A DNA stretch of 64,000 bases from Coriaria nepalensis. Its lineage: Eukaryota; Streptophyta; Magnoliopsida; Cucurbitales; Coriariaceae. The notes beneath the pieces are model-generated. The model made no database searches, was not told the DNA's origin, and saw only the letters and a list, made by a program, of their open reading frames with translations. The DNA is taken from NCBI GenBank assembly GCA_027186245.1, contig CP114499.1, positions 1,679,001 to 1,743,000 of the forward strand, in the 5' to 3' direction. The position numbers and the translations under genes are program-made. Every line of letters starts with the position of its first letter. Position 1 is the stretch's first letter. Positions 23,177-33,881 of this stretch are shown one piece after another.

Positions 23177-24480
23177 GTATGAAATGAACTTCATTTATTT
23201 TCAACGTCTTCTTGTTAGCTATTATATGTAATGTCGATTTGGTTCTTGTTTTTTTTTTTTTTTTGGCCAAGTAATAGCGTAGTGGGTATTGATTGATATG
23301 GGTCTCGGATCAGTTCTTTTGACGGATTAGTGCTTTTGTGTTGACCTGGTTTTGAGATTGAGGAATTCACAGGTAGACTCTGCAGATTCGGTCTACTGAT
23401 CAATTAAAATCGAATACAAGGCCTAATGTGATGTTGATATAATGAGCTCACAAACATTCTATCATTATAGTGGAGGCTTATAATATAGTGTTTAAGAGAT
23501 ACAAAACCACACCACATTAGCTTGATCCCCTGCTAGTTAGCCGTTCCCTCATTTGCTAGATAATTTGCTTATGCAGGGGAAACCATCTCTCACAATGGTG
23601 CACATCTTTCATTCTCTTTGTTTGTATGATTTGTCGGTCGTCTCTTGTCGCATGGCTATGATGCCTTGAGGTCGGCCAGTATCGTCAATTTGGGGGTGTT
23701 AGCGATGGAAGTGGCAAGTTACCCAAGCTGATAGATACATCAGGGCAGGCCTTGGGTCGGGCAGTCAAATAGCTTTCTCCTTACCCCACCATCTCAGTTA
23801 GCGAAGGACTTTCTCCTTTTGCTAGTCACTTTACGCTACACATGAAGTCTACCGACACTTGCAATCAAGGAATGTCAACAACTATTATCGATTTAAAAGT
23901 TTTGGTGCTTACGTGACTTGATGTAAATGTAGTCGGTTAGTCATTTTATGTCACCAGGGCTCTACCGTAGGCCTTGGTGTGTAAGTGAGTGTTTTATTAC
24001 CTGTTTCTAAGGAGTTGAGATTCTGTACGAAGGCAAGCATAACTTTCTCAAGATCGTCGTCAACGTGAATATAGTCAAGGCCTTGGTATGACTGCCTTGG
24101 AGGTTGTAGTATCCCAAATGAATGTTATCAGAAATCTCTATCTTATCTTTCGTCCGGTTCCTTATTCTCTTCGTCGGTTCTTCCTCCACCTAGCTTTCAT
24201 GGTGATCAGAAGAGTATCGCTTCTTCAACCTCGTCTTTTTGGATTCCAAATATATGAAGAAATAATGTTATTATACACGTTCATATTTTAAATAACATAA
24301 AAGGTAAAATTCTCATCGCAGTTTATGAATAAAAACGTGTTGTAGATCTCTGATTCTCTGTCATGCCCGATTGATATCAATTTTCATTCTCTCCTCGATA
24401 TTTTAAAGTTCCTTTATGCGGGCTTCTGCCTCTTTTCTTTTCTTATTTTGAGTACTATTAGTAGATCTTTTGCTTTTTGT
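23177..24480. other. Intergenic, mixed repeat DNA
   Basis: No gene is seen. At about 23690 the words TTTGGGGGTGTTAGCG resemble the start of the gypsy LTR at 20257, and the GC-richer tract at 23560-24060 is probably derived from another LTR element, but no coding part is recognisable. Confidence 0.4.
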
Positions 24481-24514
24481 TTTTAAGAAGTTGATATATA
24501 GAATATGTAGTGTT

Positions 24515-24905
24515 TTTTAGGGGTGGGGGAATATCCTGTCGAGATCAGAATTGGTATTGCTACCCGGTTCTGATTCTGATATATTTTTGGGGTGGGGTTC
24601 CCGATTCCGATTCCCATATTATTGGTGTATCGGTATTGGATAAAAGTGCATAATCCCGATATTACCGGGATCGGGACGGTACCGATACCAGTATCGAGAA
24701 AACCGATAATGTAAAATAATTCATTAAATAGGCGATAAATCCATAAAATTTTAGGATTGCTATCTGGAATTCTTGTGAAATCATTCCAAACAGCGGATGT
24801 ACATCTGCTCCTCTTCTTACATGGTGAGCTAGGAGAAAATGAATCAACTGAATCACTGGGATGACTTTCCACATTTTGGTTTTGGGGGCTGAAAGAAAAA
24901 AAAAT
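24515..24905 (-). pseudogene. hAT-like transposase remnant with BED zinc-finger start
   Basis: On the minus strand an exon-like piece begins after a C/T-rich acceptor (about 24890) and reads S-H-P-S-D-S-V-D-S-F-S-P, K-K-R-S-R-C-T-S-A-V-W-N-D-F-T-R-I. The segment S-A-V-W-N-D-F-T-R is the opening of a BED zinc finger as found in plant hAT transposases, but the cysteines and histidines do not follow. Downstream (24517-24700) comes G-rich text with CCCGATTCCGATTCCC and GGTATCG words and a terminal AGGGGTGGGG, similar to subterminal and terminal repeats of hAT-Ac elements. The element is truncated and dead. Confidence 0.5.
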
Positions 24906-25059
24906 TAAGAAAAAACTTGGATCAATTGAACCATCGAACTTATATATTTCTAGACACCCATTTTCACTACAAATAAATGTATCTGGATGAATTGTCATAA
25001 TCAATTAATAACATAGATAATGCAATTAATAACAGTGCTCTTTGACGTAGACTCCATAA

Positions 25060-25375
25060 AAAATCCAGAAAGAATGAAAGCCGAACCAACAGAGAATGAG
25101 AAAGACGAAGCAGTTGAAGTGATGTTGGAATAAAGGATGAGTTTAATGCTATTAATCTTGATTTTGATCTGATCAAAGGGCATGATTTGGACTACCATGA
25201 GGATCTGATCAAAGCTTTTAAGGAATATAAATGAGTGAAACTTCAGCATGTTACAACATCAACGAATTTAGATGTGGGTCCTAGTGAAATGGATGTTTTG
25301 GCGCAAGATATACAGTTTCCTAGTCCTGGCCACTTACTTGAAGGAAAAGAAGGGATTAAAAATTAAATGATCTAG
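25060..25375 (+). pseudogene. Decayed coding stretch, family unknown
   Basis: Two plus-strand frames, out of register with each other, read like a once real acidic protein: P-E-R-M-K-A-E-P-T-E-N-E-K-D-E-A-V-E-V-M, then D-E-F-N-A-I-N-L-D-F-D-L-I and L-D-Y-H-E-D-L-I-K-A-F-K-E-Y-K, a stop, and S-T-N-L-D-V-G-P-S-E-M-D-V-L. I do not recognise the family. It lies next to the hAT-like remnant and might be a captured host gene piece or part of another element. Confidence 0.3.
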
Positions 25376-26209
25376 ATCAACCTGAAGCCGTGGTTAAAGA
25401 TTTTGAGTCGTCCTGTGAAGTTCTAAATAAAAATAGATGAACGGCTTTACCAGAAATCAGATCAAAGACCAATTAATAACCTGAGCTTCAGCCGAATAAG
25501 AGTCGAGCAATGATAGAGAGAGATAGAGAGAGAGAGAGAATAACCTCTGTTGCGCCTCCAGCTCGGGCTTTAGTTCCATAATAAGTGTCGCCGTCGGCGG
25601 AGAGTGCGAGAGTGCGAGAGTGAGAGGGAGAGGGAGAGGGAGAGAGGGTTAGGTTAGGATTCATTTGTGCGATGGATCGAGGACTTTGAAGCGGATTCAA
25701 TCTTTATTTTATTGTCTTCATTTCTTTTTATTTATAAATCTTGGTTATTTTGGTAATTTTAATAATTAAAATATATGTTACATCAAATCACTTGTATTAA
25801 TATAAAAATTTATATAGTTAATATATAAGTCGAAAACTTCTTCTTTTATACAATATGTCAAAATCATTTTTAGATAGAGTTCTTTTACTTTTTATAGACC
25901 AAATTTAATTTCTTTCTTCACAGATTGAGCTCATTTCCAAATCGAGATCTTTTACTTTTCCTAAATCAAGTTTAATTTCTCTCTTCCCAAATCAAGCTAT
26001 CTTTTCAAACTAGGTTCTTCGTCTTCTTTTCCAGATCAAGTTCTTTATTTTCCTTCTCATATAATTTTGTCTTCATTCCCAAACAGAGATTTAACATAAT
26101 ATAATGTCATTAGGTTTGCGATCTAGATTGAGTTCTCTAGAAAAGACAGAAAGATGATTAAGTTCTATGTCTATGATTTGAGACCGAGATCACATATCGA
26201 TTTGGATCG
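25376..26209. other. Intergenic, with one minus-strand ORF of doubtful status
   Basis: A minus-strand frame (25700-25530) starts near a Ser/Pro repeat and reads D-G-D-T-Y-Y-G-T-K-A-R-A-G-G-A-T-E before a possible GTTATT donor. It could be a first exon of a lost gene, but no following exon is seen and the repeat makes the frame partly artefactual. The rest is AT-rich with short CAAATCAAG words repeated at 25870-26060. Confidence 0.3.
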
Positions 26210-27060
26210 AGATCATATGTTCAACCTTTTAACCCTTCAACCACAGACTAGTATGAGATCTCGGTCTATATCGCTCTGCATCTTAGACTGGCATGTGAGA
26301 TGTCGGTCTATACATCTCACATATAACTTTAAGATACCCCTTGACTCTTCGACCTTTCGCCCTTCGACCTTTCGACCCTTCGAAGGTATTTGAAATGTCG
26401 GTCTGAGATACCCTTCGACCCTTTATGTCTAATTTATGTGAGATTCCTTCGACTCTTCGACCATAGACCAACATGTGAGATGTCGGTATGTGCATCTCAC
26501 ACTTAACTCTAAGATGCCCTTCGACCTTTCGACCATTGAAGGGACTTGAATTATATGAGACGTCGGTCTGAGATGCCCTTCTACCCTTCGACTCTAATTT
26601 TTGTGAGATGCTCTTCGACTTTTCGACCACAGACCGATATGTGATATATTGATATGAACATCTCACATGTAACTCTAAAATGCTCTTCAACCCTTCGATC
26701 ATTTTACCCTTTGACCTTTTTACCTTTCGACCCTTTTACCCTTCAAAGGGAATCAAATTTTGTGAGACATCGGTTTAAGATGCCTTTCGATCCTTCGACT
26801 TTAATTTATGTGAATGTCCTTCGACCGTTCGGCCACAGACCGAGATGTGAGATGTCAGCCTGTGCATCTCACATATAACTCTAAGATGTTCTTCGATCCT
26901 TCAACCACAGACTGGCATCTATCATGTCGGTCTGTTAGATGCCAGTCTGTGGTTGAAGGATCGAAGAACAGACCGACATGATAGATGCCAGTCTGTGTAT
27001 CTCACATATAACTCTAAAATGCCTTTTAACCTTTCGACCATTCGAGAACTCGCGACCTTA
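26210..27060. repeat. Imperfect satellite, about five units of 135-205 bases
   Basis: The landmark CATCTCACATATAACTCTAA recurs at about 26314, 26492, 26658, 26864 and 26998, each time next to AGACCGACATGTGAGATGTCGGTCTG-type words and runs of CCCTTCGACC. The spacing is about 178, 166, 206 and 134 bases, so units vary. Short ORFs seen in it have no family character. It is a local satellite, perhaps carried by a transposon. Confidence 0.7.
26887..26970. repeat. Perfect 35-bp inverted repeat, 14-base loop
   Basis: The left arm at 26887-26921 is the exact reverse complement of the right arm at 26936-26970. Directly after, 26968-26987 is the reverse complement of 26916-26935, so the sequence can fold in two alternative ways. 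It lies within the satellite. Such a perfect palindrome is recent or actively maintained, since neighbouring units are diverged. Confidence 0.85.
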
Positions 27061-28504
27061 GTTTGAGACAGATCGACATGTTTGGAACTCGAGAACTTAG
27101 TTTGGACCGGGAACTCTAGATTGAGAGCTCGGTATAGACCGGGAACTCGATCTGATTTCAAATTTCATACCATAAACTACACATCGAATATCGATCTACA
27201 TAATTCAGATTCAGATTCATATCAAATACTGGTCTCTAGATTTCATATATTTAGATTGAATATCAGTCTTTATATTTTAGATTCAGATCGGTGTGAATGG
27301 TTATCTTCATTTGTCAACAATTAGAGAAAGAGAGAGAAAGAGGGGAGTCGTAACTGTTAAGAAAAAGAGAGATAAAAATGGTCAAATACATCTCATAAAT
27401 TAGCCGTATTTCAATCGGCGTGCATTTTTATCTTTTTCTTATGATGTGATACATGTTTTAATCTTTGGATCTATAAGAACAGCCGAGATTTACGCACAAG
27501 GACAAACATAGAGAGAGCGAATAAGGAATGAATCCGCTCCTGATACTAGGTGGGCTAGGTTTTTAATAATTTAATTTTTTTTTAAGAATAAGTATAATTC
27601 GGGATGAGATCACAATATTATTTAATCTCAATACCTATTCCGGTCCCAGTTAACATTTTTGGTATCGGGATCAAAATGGGAAATAATATTTTAAGGGGAA
27701 ATAATAATTTAATCCCAATCCTAATTAAGGGGAATTGGGATCGGGAATCTCGGCGGGAATCCCAATAATACCGGGAAAAACCCCACGTCCAATATTTTTA
27801 GAGGTTTATTCTCGAAATTTAAAGTACTTATTGCTATTCTCTTAAGCATATGTCAAGATTTAAGAGATATGATTATAATATGATATTTTTACTCCGCATC
27901 TCAATTTACTGAAGGAGTGCTAGGATAATAATATTTTATTTATCTATAAATTTTCTCTACTATAACCGAAATGCAAGATAGATAATGGATGCATGTATTC
28001 ACCATCTAATGACTATTCATCATAACATTACATACATACATACATACAACATGGATTCATATTTTTTATAAATCTGAAGTTTGAAAATAGGCATAATGCA
28101 GGATGACTTATATACATATATTCATTCTTACAAATTTTTTGGTGGTAAATAAGAGGTTTCTATATCTGTTCTGAAGGATGGCGCCTGAAGTCATGGAGCA
28201 GCTACATGGTTATGGTCTGTTTATGTAGAAGATTTTATTTTCAAACTCTTATGTGTTCAAGTCTTTCTCAGACAAAGCAACTGTGTAGAGAGACAAGGGA
28301 GCTTGTTGATTTGTACATACTGATGAAGAAGATAGTGTTGAAATTGGAGATAGGGGAGAAGAAAGTAATGAGGCCATAAGCTTGACTATGAACTGAGGGG
28401 GTTAGTGATAGTGCCGGCCCAATTGATGAGGCCTTAGATATAATGTATGGATTTATTTATGTTCAATAGTTTTTCTTTTTCTCTCTAATCTATACAAGTA
28501 TTAT
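27061..28504. other. Intergenic with a hAT-like end at about 27600-27785
   Basis: No gene is seen. At 27600-27785 the text has GGTCCCAG, GGTATCGGGATC, AATCCCAATAATACCGGG and ends CCCCACGTCC, mirroring in the opposite direction the G-rich end at 24517. The two could be the ends of one hAT-like element of about 3.3 kb, but the flanking eight bases do not match clearly. A CATA repeat lies at 28028-28047. Confidence 0.3.
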
Positions 28505-30445
28505 TCATGAAGTAAAATAATTATTAAAATATTTTATTAAAAAAATTAAAGAAAAGAAATTCCAAGTATGTCGGGAATCTATACATGCTCCTTTAATGAC
28601 ATTGTCGGCAAGTATGTCGGGAAAAAATACAATAAAAAATTTCCTTAGAAAAGGTTGAAATATCTTATTCATGGTGGCTTGAAAAGTGGATGGCACGTTG
28701 GTTAAGCCGAACGACATGACCAGGAAGTCATAATTGCCTTTTTGTGTACAAAATCCGTGATCACACATCAGTACCTCGCCTTCTAAAAAAAATGGCTGCT
28801 ATAAATTATCTTCCTGATTGATACGTATTTGATGATAACTTACCCATAAATCAAGCTTAGAAAATATTTTGAAGCCATATAACTCATCAAAATTTACTGA
28901 GCAGTGGGGTTATTTCAGATGGTACAGAAGGTTGGGGCATTTGTAAGGGAAATGGAGCTAAGATTAAGACAGTGGAATAAGTCATGAGGTGGAACAGAGA
29001 TGCTATGCCTGAATTATGAGCTAGATTTTGCAATTGAGTACAAGTAACTTGCTGAGGTTAGCTTGAATTATCTCATTGCAAAGTGATATCAAAGTCATTG
29101 AATCTGAACTGCGTTGTTAAGGCCTTATATTAGTAGTGATTGCTCTTAGTAAACGGAACCACTAAATTCCCAAGACTAGGTCTGCGGCTTCTAATGGTAG
29201 CATGAAAAAATCCAACGTGAACAAGATTTGTTGTAGTGATAGTGTAACTGTTGAACAAAGACTTCATAGTATAAAATTTTCCCATTGCCTCCTTACATTT
29301 GAAATGAAGAAGTATTACTGAATGAAAGTTTTAAAATTTTGGCTACTCTGGATTGCACAAAATTATCTATGTTGTCATTGTCGATTAGAACTTGCAAAGG
29401 AGTGGATCCTATTTATCTAGTTAAGCGCAATGTTCTTGGAGACTAATCCACTGCCAATGCATGTAGAATGATCTGAGGAGTCTCAGAATTGTGCTCGTGC
29501 AATATAGAAAGGTCTATATCAACTTGATTGTCACAATTTTCCTATATCTGTTTCTATTCAATGCCCTCATCTAAAGTACATATTATAGTGAATAACTTGC
29601 CTTTGTATTTATATTGTGGAATATATTTTTCCTCACAATTAAAATAAAGACCCTTGGCTCTCTTCTCTACCATCTAAGCATGTGTTAATTTTTTGAAATT
29701 GGTTTTGGCTTGGTTTAGAATTTGTTTTTGGTTTGAGGTGGGAAAGAGTGAAGATTTATGATTTCGGTGAGTGTAGTGTTTAGGAAAGTTTGAAAACTAA
29801 GGTTTGGTTTTGGCTATATCTTTCAACTTATTTTCATGAATTCAAGCTATGACAAAAGTTTGGTATATGGAATAAGGTCTAGTGAGTTTGGCTTCTCTCT
29901 AGATTTCAGGTTTTAATCCCGAAATGTAACAATTCTTTAGAAATCCTTCTAGAAGTCCATGAACTTGAGTTAACAACTCTTCAAACTTTGATTGATACTC
30001 AGCTACTATGGAAACTTGAGTTAACAACTCTTCAAACTTAGATTGAAATTCGGCTACTGTGGAAACTTGAGTCAGTTTGGACAAATTTCCCTCTGGATCT
30101 TCATATTCCAATAGACCAAAACGAATCTCCACTTGTGTAAGAAATCTATACCAAGTGGTGATGAGATTGCTTTTCTGCATCCACTTAAACCAACACAAAG
30201 CCAAACCTTCCAAATAAAATGAAACTAACTGCAACTTTTGGAATTATGGCATTTTAATGAATTTAAAATTTTTTTCGATCTTAATGATCCAATATCATCA
30301 CCATTGAACTTTGGAAATTCGAGCTTGTAAGTGCAAAATAACGATGAAGATGATGATTCAACATTATAAGTCCTTGTTTCCGAACAATCTAGCTTTAACC
30401 AGATTTTTGTGATCATAGTGGACATCACATCCATTTCTTTCAGTT
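28505..30445 (-). pseudogene. Ty3/gypsy gag and reverse transcriptase remnant
   Basis: On the minus strand, gag comes first (30445-29890): Y-K-L-E-F-P-K-F-N-G-D-D, then F-Y-L-E-G-L-A-L-C-W-F-K-W-M, E-I-R-F-G and Y-I-S-G-L-K-P-E-I, the classic retrotransposon gag domain. Reverse transcriptase pieces follow (28890-28505): L-I-D-E-L-Y-G-F-K-I-F-S-K-L-D-L, then Y-H-Q-I-R-I-N-Q-E-D-N, G-N-Y-D-F-L-V-M-S-F-G-L-T-N and a corrupted catalytic box F-F-P-D-I-L where F-F-D-D-I-L is expected. Stops and frameshifts lie between. Gag carries an in-frame 51-base tandem duplication near 29964-30066. RNase H and integrase are missing. Confidence 0.85.
29964..30066 (-). repeat. 51-bp tandem duplication inside gag
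   Basis: CTTGAGTTAACAACTCTTC begins copies at 29964 and 30015, with the start of a third at 30066. On the protein level the 17-residue block with V-A-E-F-Q-S-K-F-E-E-L-L and V-A-E-Y-Q-S-K-F-E-E-L-L appears twice where other gypsy Gag proteins have it once. The copies differ at several bases, so the duplication is not the latest change. Confidence 0.8.
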
Positions 30446-30700
30446 TTTATTCAATGTTTTCCAGTTTTTTTGATTGACTATCAAATTGTAATTAAATGGC
30501 AGCTGATTTTGGCTTACTTCTTGTTTCTCTAGTTTCTACCATTGCAATTAAATGAGGTTGAGAATATATGTTGGATATGAGTATCCTTGATAATTAAATT
30601 ATTGATTGTTATTTGAATGAAACAGTTGTTCAAACATTGGGGAAGAAAATGGTTACATAATATCATTTTGATCCTCGCGTAAAATAGTGTGAATAAGAAG
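30325..30700 (-). repeat. Left arm of a long inverted repeat (gypsy leader and gag start)
   Basis: This stretch is the 5' leader and gag start of the minus-strand gypsy remnant. It is matched, inverted and at high similarity, by 31645-32035. The gag start reads M-V-E-T-R-E-T on the minus strand. Confidence 0.75.
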
Positions 30701-31644
30701 TTCAAAGATGATTTATAGCAAATCAAGTTAATGTTCTAGTAGGATAATATGTTAATATTTTAAAATATTAATAGATTGTAACCAAGTCACATATACCAAC
30801 TACAAATTTATGAGCTCAAATTAATATCCAAGTAGGACCATATGTTAGTATTTTATAATATTAATATAAGACATGCTTGAGTGTGGTCGACCAATTGGTT
30901 CTAAAGATAAAAACAATAAAAAAATAAAAGTATTAGATGCCCAAATTATGGAAGCGAGTACTCCATAGACATAATAAATCACAAAATCTTAGAAGAGGTT
31001 TAGATACCTGAAAATTATAATGATAAACATATCAAAATAAATAATGTCATTTCAAGGATAATATAGAATCAGAAAATAATAATTGTCAATAACACTTTCA
31101 CATATAGAATAACGAAAAGTGAGGATCTTGAATAAACTATGTCAAAGAATATCGACTCAAAATAATTGGTCAATACAAAAGAAATAATTCCAGCATAATT
31201 GAACTCAATTATAAGATGTTAGATATTCTTAGATCTATAGTCCGAACATTTAAATGTGTAACTAGTAAGATGCAAAAACATCTATGAAAAAGAAATAAGT
31301 AAAAATTGAACTCGTAAGGTATAAATGAGTAGTAGTAAACCTGTGTCCAAATACCTAATATTGACTATAAATATACATATCTCTTTTGGTGAATTTAAGT
31401 ATTTTTTTCATTATCTTATCAATGTGGCAAGATATTAAGACTTAATATATGTCTAATGGTATAATTACAATTTGTTTATATGGCTCGATTTATAATGATA
31501 CTTTACGAAAATTCATGGAGAATTTTAAATGCATGAAACATCTAAATTTATTTGATCATTATATATGATTAAACGTTTTCATAAATATTTTATTATAAAA
31601 TGATGTTATTTACAACTATGGTTAAAATTTATAATGATCTTATT
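30701..31644. other. Spacer between the gypsy inverted arms
   Basis: This AT-rich stretch has no gene. A word of about 40 bases around GTAGGACCATATGTTAGTATTTTATAATATTAATA occurs twice in diverged form (about 30733 and 30828). It may contain decayed LTR parts of one or both gypsy copies, but no clear LTR end or primer-binding site could be fixed. Confidence 0.4.
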
Positions 31645-32035
31645 TGAACTTATTGTTCACACAGCTTTACGTGAGGATCAAAATGATATTATGATAATTA
31701 ATATTAATAACTATTTTCTCCGCTAATGTTTGAACAACTATTTCATTCAAATAACAATCAATAATTTAATTATCAATGATACTCATACTCAACATATATT
31801 TTCAACCTCATTTAATTGCAATGGTAGAAACCAGTGAAACAAGTAAGGCAGAATTAGTTGCTATTCAATTGCAATTTGATAGTCAATAAAAAAAAACTGG
31901 AAAGCATTGAATAAAAATTGGAAGAAATGGATGTGATGTCCGCTATGATCACAAAACTAGTCAAAATTGGATTGTTCAGAAATAGGGACTCATAACGCTA
32001 AATCATCATCTTCATCTCTGTGTGAAGGATTGAAT
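31645..32035 (+). pseudogene. Second gypsy remnant: leader and gag start, opposite strand
   Basis: The plus strand repeats in inverted form the leader and gag beginning of the element at 28.5-30.7 kb: M-V-E-T-S-E-T-S-K-A-E-L-V-A-I-Q-L-Q-F-D-S-Q followed by a stop. Similarity stops at about 32035, so this copy keeps only its first few hundred bases. The two copies lie head to head. Confidence 0.75.
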
Positions 32036-32512
32036 TGATTCGACCGGGTTTCTTGCGAATAAACGACCGATTCAATTTTGATACCTCATGAAAGAATTAA
32101 ATTATTTCGATCAATTTCTTGCCAAAAAGACATATTGTTACGATTGATTTTTTTCCAAGAAATCGGATTGCATTTCTATTTTTTTAATTTTTAATTTTTC
32201 AAAAAATGAAAAATAAAAAGTTGTATTGTAACACAAAATAATAGATTAATAGGGGAGTAAAATAGAAATTGTGAAAGATAAAGGATTTAGAGAATAATAA
32301 AAAATTTATTAGATGGGCTAAAAAGTCTTAATTGAACTATACATGTACTAAAAAATTGTAAGAAGACTATACATAGATGAATTTGTACAAATGAAATTAT
32401 ATAAGGTCTAAAAAGTAAATTTATCTTATATTTTATAAAAATAATATTTTAATCCTATTATATAAATGCAAGGGTTTTTTAATCCCAAAATAAAAGTACA
32501 TTAACTTATTTA

Positions 32513-33622
32513 TGATAGGTTGATGAGTCTTTCGACCTATCAAATAGCATAATTTTTAGTTTACTCGATATGTCGATAGGGCCTTTAATCCGTCGAGTAG
32601 TATAACTTTTTATTTATTCGATGGGTCAAAGGTCTTATCGACCCAACGAGTAAACTAGCATATGATATATTGATATTGATCTTTGAAATTGTATAAAGGA
32701 ATTTTCAATCGAATTTTCAATCGAATTTCATCAACCGGAATCATTGTCACACTCAATTTATGACCATAAGGATACTCATGAAAGTAGTCCTACCAATGGT
32801 ACCACGAGTACTTAAAGGACATATGTTAATCAATTACATAGATGATATATCATGATAAAATATTACAATTAAATGAAATTATAAAAAAAAAATGGCAAAA
32901 ATTGAAAAATAAAAAAAATCAAATTTATTTCAACAAAAGCCGACCAATCTAATACTAGTTCAATTACGGTCGATATTTTCAATGAAATCGATGAAAAATC
33001 AGTTCGGTTGAATTTTCAATTTCAATTACAATTTACAGAAAACTGACAAAAAGTTATGCTACTCGACCGGTCGAAAGCCTCATCGATCTGTCGAGTAATT
33101 TTACTCGATAGGTTGATGAGTCTTTCGACCAATCAAGTAGCATAACTTTTAGTTTACTCGACAGGTCAATAGGGCCTTCGACCCGTCGAGTAGCATACGT
33201 TTTTGTTTACTCGACGGGTCAAAGATCTCATCGACCAATCAAGTAAACTAGCATATAATATATTGATATTGATATTTGAAATTATATAAAGGAATTTTCA
33301 ATCGAATTTCATCTATCGAAATCGTTGTCACACTCAATTTACAACCATAAGGATACTCATGGAAGTAGTCCAACCAATGATACCACGAGTAATTAAAGGA
33401 CATATGTTCATCAATTAGACATATCATGATAAAATATTATAATTAAATGAAATTATTTAAAAAAATAGGAAAAATTGAAAAATAAAAAAAAAATCAAATT
33501 TATTTTAACAAAAACCGACCAATCTAATACTAATTCAAGTTCGATATTTTCAATGAAATCGATGAAAACTCAGTCCTGTTGAATTTTCAATTTCAGTTAC
33601 AATTTACAGAAAACTGACAATT
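32513..33622. repeat. Tandem duplication, two units of about 520-540 bp
   Basis: Unit 1 (about 32513-33050) and unit 2 (about 33106-33622) share the same order of words: GGTTGATGAGTCTTTCGACC, CTCGACGGGTCAAAG-like stretches, AAACTAGCATAT, ATAAAGGAATTTTCAATCG, GGATACTCATG, GACCAATCTAATACTA and a shared end AATTTACAGAAAACTGACAA. The offset is 593 bases at the start and 571 at the end, so small indels separate them. A stretch of about 55 bases with more TACTCGAC words lies between. No coding frame is conserved between the copies. Unit 2 ends about 100 bases before the calnexin promoter elements. Confidence 0.85.
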
Positions 33623-33725
33623 TGCTCGGCATACGAAGAATAGTCGTTGGGGAGAAGAAGTAAACGATGTCGTAGGAATTGGTGGGTTAAAAATGGGTCG
33701 AAGTAAGAAAATGGAGAGTTGACTA

Positions 33726-33744
33726 CGTGGCGAATCTCCATTGG
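33726..33744 (-). promoter_or_regulatory. ER-stress response element (ERSE-I, exact)
   Basis: The plus strand reads CGTGG, nine bases, ATTGG; the minus strand is therefore CCAAT-N9-CCACG, the exact ERSE-I consensus bound by NF-Y with bZIP28-type factors in the unfolded-protein response. It lies about 140 bases upstream of the calnexin start codon. A second, imperfect copy (CGTGG, 11 bases, ATTGG) follows at 33754-33774. Calnexin is a known target of this response, which fits. Confidence 0.8.
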
Positions 33745-33881
33745 TGGCATGAACGTGGCATTAGATCTGATTGGTGTAAGCAACGCGAGGAAAGTAACAA
33801 AAGGAGATCTAAACACAATTAGTAAAGGTGGAAGAACTTCTCACAAAGAGAGAGAGCGAGAGCCAGGAAGAAGATCGGTTG

